The notes beneath the pieces are model-generated. The model worked only from the letters and a program-made list of their open reading frames with translations, was not told where the DNA came from and searched no databases. This document shows, piece after piece, positions 43,567-48,289 of a stretch of 48,289 nucleotides of DNA. Position numbers and translations under genes: made by a program. Numbering within the stretch: the stretch's first letter is position 1; each line of letters opens with the position of its first letter. Source of the DNA: Emcibacteraceae bacterium (lineage in GTDB: Bacteria; Pseudomonadota; Alphaproteobacteria; Sphingomonadales; Emcibacteraceae); contig JANQJN010000141.1 of NCBI GenBank assembly GCA_028281625.1, forward strand, positions 1-48,289, given 5' to 3'.

Positions 43567-45660
43567 TTAATCATCTGGCAAGGCGTATACCCTGAACTCC
43601 CCAGGATAGGCACCACCTGATACAGCCACGCAGATATACTGCTTGCCATCAATCATGTACGTCATGGGGGAGCCCCACTGTGCCGCTGGCATCCAGACCT
43701 CACCAACATTTTCACCGGTATCCTTGTCATAAGCACGAAGCATGGCACCGCGTTCCCGATCGCCGGGATTTGTTACACGTTGGTCGCCCACAATCACAAG
43801 TGTTTTGGTGACTGCCACCCCTAGCTCTGCGGCTTGACCTGTGCGCGGAATATCCATACCACGAAGCTTTGGATGGAAACGAACGTTATCCGGTGTTTCG
43901 CCGTGGGGTACTTGCCATTTGACCTTTCCTTCGTTCATATCAATGGCGGCAAGGACACCATAAGGTGGTTTCAGGATCGATAGCCCTTCCACTTCAAGCT
44001 GAGGCATTTCAGGGCGCACCGCATTCAGATCTTCATATTGACTGACCACCGGTGGTGCGTCGGGGTTTTGGCCAGTACCGCCTGCATAACGCATACGGAA
44101 CGGGTCACCTTTACGGCCCATGATGTAGCGTACGTTTGAATATCCTTCTGGTGGTGGCGCGAGCGACAGATTATCGAGGGATGATGATTGGGCCTGCGCA
44201 TAAACGATGCCTGTTTCAGGATCAAAGGATGCACCCGGCCAGCTTGAACCGCCTCCTGTGGCCCCAATATTGACCGCACCAAGAAGACCACCCACTTCAC
44301 CCAGGATCGGCGGGTTATAGCGCCCATCATTATCCCAGGTCCAATTGTGCATTTTATCCAAGGCTTCTTGACGCATTTCAGGAGTAAAGTCGATCAGATC
44401 GTCGGGGAGGTTTAATCGTCCGCGACCATACATAAGATCAGCCGGTGGTTCCGGTTGTGTTGGAGAATACCACTCGCCCGGAACGTTTCCGATCGGTACC
44501 GGAAGTTCCTCAATCGGCCAAATGGGCTCACCAGTAACCCTGTCAAAAGCGTAAATGTAGGACTGTTTGGTGGGTAGGGCAATGATTTCGCGTTCTTCTC
44601 CATCAATAGTCACATCCATGATCAGCGGTGCTGAGGACAGGTCATGATCCCAAATTGGATGATGGACGATCTGGAAATGCCAGCGGTACTCGCCGGTATA
44701 TAGATCAACTGCAACCAGGCTTTCACCAAATAGGTTGTTACCTGGGCGGTGACCACCGTAGAAATCTGATGATGGACTTTCAACCGGCAGGAACACAAGG
44801 CCGTTCTTTTCATCGACTGTAATCTGTGTCCAGACACCTGTGTTACCGTTTCGCTCCCAACTGTTATCAAGCCAAGTGTCATTTCCAAACTGACCGGGGC
44901 GCGGGATTGGGTCAAATTGCCAGATTTTTTCGCCCGTGCGAACGTCAAATGCGCGGACTATACCTTTGGTATTGTTATAATTGTCAATGGTCATGCCTTC
45001 CTTCATGGCAGAGCCGACGATAATCATATCGCCTGCCACGGTTGGTGTTGCATGAAGGCCGATTTCGCCACTAACCAGATCGATCTGTACTTCGTTGCCT
45101 TGTACAACACCGACCTTTAGATCAAGAATGCCATTGCCATCGGGGCCAAAGCTGTTTATTGGAACGCCTGTGTGCGCATTTAACGCAATGAGGCGATAAC
45201 CTGTGGTCACGTAAAAAATTCGGTCATCGCCGTTTCCGTCCGACCAATAAGAAAGGCCACGTCCGGAAAGCTGCCGTGGCGCCATGCCGGCACGCAGGCC
45301 TTCTCGCATGCTATGAAGCCACATCAGTTCGCCCGTGGCGCCATCAAGGGCAATCGCTGTACGGCGGGTCCCCGCTGTGGCGTAAAGCACGCCATCCACC
45401 ATGAGCGGCGTGACTTCGAGCTTATATTCTGCGCGAGAGCCAAGATTTTTGGTGGAAAATGACCAGGCAAGTTCCAGGTCTTCAAAGTTATCAGCGTTAA
45501 TTTGATCAAGCGGTGAATAACGGGATCCTTTAATGTCCCCGGTGTAATATGGCCATTCCCCGGTCATGGTGTCTGGTGCCTGTGCTGTGGCGCTTTGCGC
45601 TAAAAATGCCGCGGTGATCAGGCCCAGAATGGTACCTGATTTTAAAATACTTAAATTCAT
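43567..45660 (-). CDS. Periplasmic PQQ-dependent dehydrogenase (copy 1)
   Basis: The 697-aa precursor has a signal peptide ending in ATA (about residue 26), then an eight-bladed quinoprotein propeller with repeated AxDxxTGExxW motifs (AIALDGATGELMWLHS, AFDVRTGEKIWQFD, AFDRVTGEPIWPIE). HHPIWDHDLSSAP contains the likely catalytic Asp. It belongs to the branch near membrane glucose dehydrogenase and lacks an attached cytochrome domain and the membrane anchor, so electrons should pass to a separate cytochrome c. The substrate (sugar, alcohol or aldehyde) cannot be told. The copy at 45801 is a close paralogue. No PQQ biosynthesis gene is in the window. Confidence 0.93.
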   Translation of the reverse strand: MNLSILKSGTILGLITAAFLAQSATAQAPDTMTGEWPYYTGDIKGSRYSPLDQINADNFEDLELAWSFSTKNLGSRAEYKLEVTPLMVDGVLYATAGTRRTAIALDGATGELMWLHSMREGLRAGMAPRQLSGRGLSYWSDGNGDDRIFYVTTGYRLIALNAHTGVPINSFGPDGNGILDLKVGVVQGNEVQIDLVSGEIGLHATPTVAGDMIIVGSAMKEGMTIDNYNNTKGIVRAFDVRTGEKIWQFDPIPRPGQFGNDTWLDNSWERNGNTGVWTQITVDEKNGLVFLPVESPSSDFYGGHRPGNNLFGESLVAVDLYTGEYRWHFQIVHHPIWDHDLSSAPLIMDVTIDGEEREIIALPTKQSYIYAFDRVTGEPIWPIEELPVPIGNVPGEWYSPTQPEPPADLMYGRGRLNLPDDLIDFTPEMRQEALDKMHNWTWDNDGRYNPPILGEVGGLLGAVNIGATGGGSSWPGASFDPETGIVYAQAQSSSLDNLSLAPPPEGYSNVRYIMGRKGDPFRMRYAGGTGQNPDAPPVVSQYEDLNAVRPEMPQLEVEGLSILKPPYGVLAAIDMNEGKVKWQVPHGETPDNVRFHPKLRGMDIPRTGQAAELGVAVTKTLVIVGDQRVTNPGDRERGAMLRAYDKDTGENVGEVWMPAAQWGSPMTYMIDGKQYICVAVSGGAYPGEFRVYALPDD

Positions 45661-45739
45661 CTAGTGTCCCCTATAAATTGAACATATGGCCCTTGGCATT
45701 TGGATCAGAAAAACCTCCCAAATTTCTGTCCCGAATATC

Positions 45740-45772
45740 AAAAGCCCCCGTAATCATAAGATCACGAGGGCT
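45740..45772 (-). terminator. Intrinsic terminator after PQQ dehydrogenase copy 2
   Basis: On the minus strand AGCCCTCGT pairs with ACGGGGGCT (one U-G pair) across 12 nt, followed by TTTTG. It lies between the two PQQ dehydrogenase genes, so copy 1 needs its own promoter within 45661-45739. Confidence 0.85.
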
Positions 45773-45800
45773 CATAAGCAAGTTTTAGAAAATTAACTTA

Positions 45801-47900
45801 TTAATCGTCCGGCAGAGCATATACCCGGAATTCACCAGGGTAAGCACCGCCCGATACAGACACACAGATATACTGTTTGCCATCGATCATATAAGTCATT
45901 GGTGAACCGGACTGACCCGCAGGCATCCAAATCTCACCAACCTGGTCGCCTGTGACTTTGTCATAGGCGCGAAGCATTGCACCACGTTCCCGCTCAGGTG
46001 GGTTTGTGGCACGTTGATCACCAACAATAACCAAGGTTTTCGTGACGACCACGCCAACGTTTGCGCCCTGACCTGTTTTAGGGATATCCATGCCTTGAAG
46101 CATTGGATGGTAGCGCACGTTGTCAGGTGTATCGCCGTGGGGCACTTTCCAGATCACTTCACCTTTGTTCATATCGATGGCAGAAAGAACACCATAAGGT
46201 GGCTTAAGGATAGAAAGACCTTCCACAGAAAGAGACGGCATATCCACCGGTGGGCGTGACCAGTCATATTCCTGGAATCTTGGTTCTTCCTTTGGTGCGT
46301 CTGGGTTCTGTCCAGTTCCTGCGGCATTACGCATACGGAACGGCTCACCAATGCGGCCCGCCATATAGGCCACGTTTGAATATCCTTCTGGTGGCGGTGC
46401 GAGTGACAGATTATCAAGGAATACCTGTGACGCCGGTGCATACACAATGCCTGTTTCAGGATCGAAAGATGCACCCGGCCAGTTGGTTCCGCCAGATGTG
46501 GCACCAATATTAACAGCGCCAAGTACACCATTTACATCACCAAGAAGAGGAGGGTTATACATTCCACCGTTATCCCAGTTCCAGTGATGCATTTTATCCA
46601 GGGCTGCTTGGCGCATTTCCGGTGTAAAGTCGATTAGGTCATCTGGTAAGTTCAGTTTGCCGCGACCATACATAAGACTCATTGGAGCAAGGGGTTGCGT
46701 TGGTGAATACCACTCTCCAGGCACATTGCCTTGCGGGACAGGAACTTCCTCAATTGGCCAAATGGGCTCACCAGTAATCCGGTCAAATGCGTAGATAAAG
46801 GCCTGCTTTGTGGGCAGAGCGATGATTTCACGTTCCTCACCGTCGATGGTAACATCCATCACAAGTGGAGCGGATGAAAGGTCATGGTCCCAGATTGGGT
46901 GATGAACCACTTGAAAGTGCCATTTGTAGGATCCGTCCTTAAGGTCCACGGCAACAAGACTTTCACCAAACAGGTTGTTACCCGGGCGGTGACCACCGTA
47001 AAAGTCAGATGCAGGGCTTTCAACTGCAAGGAATACCAATTCGTTTTCTTCGTCCACAGTGATTTGTGTCCATACGCCTGTGTTACCGTTGCGCTCCCAC
47101 GAATTATCGAGCCAGGTGTCATTACCAAACTGACCAGGACGTGGAATAGGATCGAACTGCCAAACTTTCTCGCCTGTGCGTACATTAAAGGCGCGAACAA
47201 GACCCTTGGTGTTGTTGTAATTATCAATGGTCATGCCTTCTTTCATGGCTGAACCAATGATAATCATATCACCCGCAACCGTTGGGGTCGCGTGAAGACC
47301 AATTTCACCTGTTACAAGATCGATTTGTACTTCGTTGCCTTGTACCGCACCGATCTTCAAATCTAGGATACCATTACCGTCGGTACCAAAACTATCGATC
47401 GGAACACCAGTATGGGCGTTAAGTGCGACTAGCTTGTAACCAGTTGTAACATAAAAAACGCGGTCATCACCATTGCCGTCGGACCAGTAAGCAAGACCGC
47501 GACCAGACAGCTGGCGAGGGGCAAGACCGGCGCGAATACCTTCACGCATGCTATGAAGCCACATAAGCTCACCGGTTGCGCCATCAAGAGCAATGGCAGT
47601 GCGCCTTGTGCCAGCTGTAGCATATAGAACACCATCAACCATGATCGGTGTTACTTCCAGCTTATACTCGCCGCGCGTGCCTAGGTTTTTGGTTGAAAAA
47701 GACCAGACCATTTCCAGGTCTTCGAAGTTATCCGCATTGATCTGATCAAGCGGGGAGTAGCGGGATCCTTTATTATCGCCGGTGTAGTGATGCCACTCAC
47801 CGTTCATGGTTCCCGGTTCATCTGCATGTGCGCCAGCGGTCATGAGGCCGAATGCCATCATAGCTATCGCAGTCACAGATTTCTTTAGGTTAAACGTCAT
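45801..47900 (-). CDS. Periplasmic PQQ-dependent dehydrogenase (copy 2)
   Basis: The 699-aa protein has a signal peptide ending in AHA (about residue 27) and the same propeller as copy 1 with long identical stretches, for example NGNTGVWTQITVDE, DFYGGHRPGNNLFGESLVAVDL and VHHPIWDHDLSSAPL. The C-terminal GAYPGEFRVYALPDD is also shared. Differences are concentrated around the signal peptide and the residues near 490-560 (FLDNLSLAPPPEGYSN, EEPRFQEYDWSRPP), which may change the substrate pocket. It lies downstream of the cytochrome c gene but is separated from it by a terminator. Confidence 0.93.
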   Translation of the reverse strand: MTFNLKKSVTAIAMMAFGLMTAGAHADEPGTMNGEWHHYTGDNKGSRYSPLDQINADNFEDLEMVWSFSTKNLGTRGEYKLEVTPIMVDGVLYATAGTRRTAIALDGATGELMWLHSMREGIRAGLAPRQLSGRGLAYWSDGNGDDRVFYVTTGYKLVALNAHTGVPIDSFGTDGNGILDLKIGAVQGNEVQIDLVTGEIGLHATPTVAGDMIIIGSAMKEGMTIDNYNNTKGLVRAFNVRTGEKVWQFDPIPRPGQFGNDTWLDNSWERNGNTGVWTQITVDEENELVFLAVESPASDFYGGHRPGNNLFGESLVAVDLKDGSYKWHFQVVHHPIWDHDLSSAPLVMDVTIDGEEREIIALPTKQAFIYAFDRITGEPIWPIEEVPVPQGNVPGEWYSPTQPLAPMSLMYGRGKLNLPDDLIDFTPEMRQAALDKMHHWNWDNGGMYNPPLLGDVNGVLGAVNIGATSGGTNWPGASFDPETGIVYAPASQVFLDNLSLAPPPEGYSNVAYMAGRIGEPFRMRNAAGTGQNPDAPKEEPRFQEYDWSRPPVDMPSLSVEGLSILKPPYGVLSAIDMNKGEVIWKVPHGDTPDNVRYHPMLQGMDIPKTGQGANVGVVVTKTLVIVGDQRATNPPERERGAMLRAYDKVTGDQVGEIWMPAGQSGSPMTYMIDGKQYICVSVSGGAYPGEFRVYALPDD

Positions 47901-47938
47901 GTTTGTCTCCCAATTCGTATTATTTGTTTTTAAATGAC

Positions 47939-47972
47939 AAAAGCCTCAGAGATCATATGACCATTGAGGCTT
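47939..47972 (-). terminator. Intrinsic terminator after cytochrome c gene
   Basis: On the minus strand AAGCCTCA pairs with TGAGGCTT across a 16-nt loop, followed by TTG. The loop itself contains CATATG. It is moderate in strength because the T-run is short. Confidence 0.7.
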
Positions 47973-48001
47973 CCGTGCAAGATTGTAATCTATCAGAATT
48001 G

Positions 48002-48289
48002 TTATTCCGCTGGATTAAGAGCGTTCCATGTGATGCGCTTTAAGCGGCTGTTCTGATAGGGAAGTTCTGTTCTTCCAGCAGGGAAATTATTTTGCTGCAT
48101 GATGAAAGCAAGAATATCTGCTTTTACACGGCGCGGAACACCGCGTGGATCATCCAGTGGCATTGTTTCACGCAGGCGCTGGAAAAGAACATCAACACCC
48201 ATGCCATCCCAGTTATAGATAAAGGCACCCTGCTTCAAAGTTGGCGCTTCTTCAATCCCTTGCATTTGTGAGCCATGACAAGCACCACA
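48002..48289 (-). CDS. Cytochrome c, N-terminus beyond window edge
   Basis: The frame is open to the last base of the window. At the very edge it encodes CGACHGSQMQGIEEAP, a heme-c attachment site (CxxCH); the ATG at 48265 is therefore internal, not the start. The remaining 95 residues end with ADILAFIMQQNNFPAGRTELP, a typical cytochrome c C-terminal helix, and DPRGVPRRVKADIL precedes it. A Met in ETMPLDDP may be the axial ligand. It is the natural electron acceptor for the two PQQ dehydrogenases that follow on the same strand. Confidence 0.92.
   Translation of the reverse strand, partial: CGACHGSQMQGIEEAPTLKQGAFIYNWDGMGVDVLFQRLRETMPLDDPRGVPRRVKADILAFIMQQNNFPAGRTELPYQNSRLKRITWNALNPAE

Noticed and set aside
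48002..48265. Start of the cytochrome c gene at the ATG at 48265
   Set aside because: The frame continues to the window edge and encodes the CxxCH heme site upstream of that ATG.
1..48289. Mobile elements, CRISPR arrays, tRNA or rRNA genes
   Set aside because: None found by reading: no transposase or integrase motifs, no regular short repeats with spacers, and no tRNA-like cloverleaf noticed; short RNAs cannot be excluded without a covariance search.

Overview
The window looks like chromosomal DNA of a moderate-GC, probably marine, alphaproteobacterium. I infer this from the gene content: a VPLPA-type C-terminal sorting signal, a 2-aminobenzoyl-CoA-type fused monooxygenase/reductase cluster of the kind known from Azoarcus and Rhizobiales, an ECF42-like sigma factor with a DGPF protein, and PQQ dehydrogenases. 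No rRNA, tRNA, CRISPR array, transposase or phage gene was seen. The gene order is dense, with many 1-8 nt overlaps.

Region 1 (1-6.3 kb) is a nitrogen-storage module. It holds a 5'-truncated cyanophycinase, cyanophycin synthetase CphA, a shorter Mur-ligase-only CphA relative, and convergently an isoaspartyl peptidase/asparaginase. Together these make the polymer, cut it to beta-Asp-Arg dipeptides and hydrolyse the dipeptides.

Region 2 (6.3-31.4 kb) is an aromatic acyl-CoA catabolic island. A minus-strand block runs from an SDR dehydrogenase at 12570 through enoyl-CoA hydratase, acyl-CoA dehydrogenase, a RidA-like protein, two CxxCxxCC proteins around a DUF1697 protein, a lipoprotein and a small membrane protein. 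Divergently, a plus-strand block holds a metal-dependent cyclase, a two-subunit indolepyruvate oxidoreductase-like TPP enzyme, a MarR regulator and a benzoate/2-aminobenzoate-CoA ligase. A second divergent pair is a second MarR (minus) and a long plus-strand operon: the fused aryl-CoA monooxygenase/OYE reductase, a hot-dog thioesterase, a fused enoyl-CoA hydratase/3-hydroxyacyl-CoA dehydrogenase, a double-CDGSH/bicupin protein and a class V PLP enzyme. It continues, after an internal promoter/operator, with an E1/transketolase-like enzyme, NhaA and a zinc alcohol dehydrogenase. A shared 16-bp MarR-type site (TTAC[AG]TGTAAG[AG]TAAA) lies at both divergent promoters.

Region 3 (31.4-34.4 kb) holds a VPLPA-CTERM secreted protein, a NorC/NorB-like pair whose catalytic subunit seems to lack several canonical NO-reductase ligands, and a tiny membrane protein.

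Region 4 (34.4 kb to the end) is a periplasmic oxidation/beta-propeller island built from three sets of duplicates: two approx. 350-aa NHL propellers, two approx. 400-aa NHL propellers (one a lipoprotein), and two approx. 700-aa PQQ dehydrogenases, followed by a cytochrome c that runs off the window. Among them sit a ChrR-like bicupin, a DGPF protein with an ECF42-type sigma factor and a matching autoregulatory promoter, and a HupE/UreJ-type membrane protein. Each NHL pair carries its own conserved upstream DNA signature, and almost every unit ends in a strong intrinsic terminator. This island is the best candidate for an undescribed system. Function assignments are from motif recognition by eye; no database search was run.
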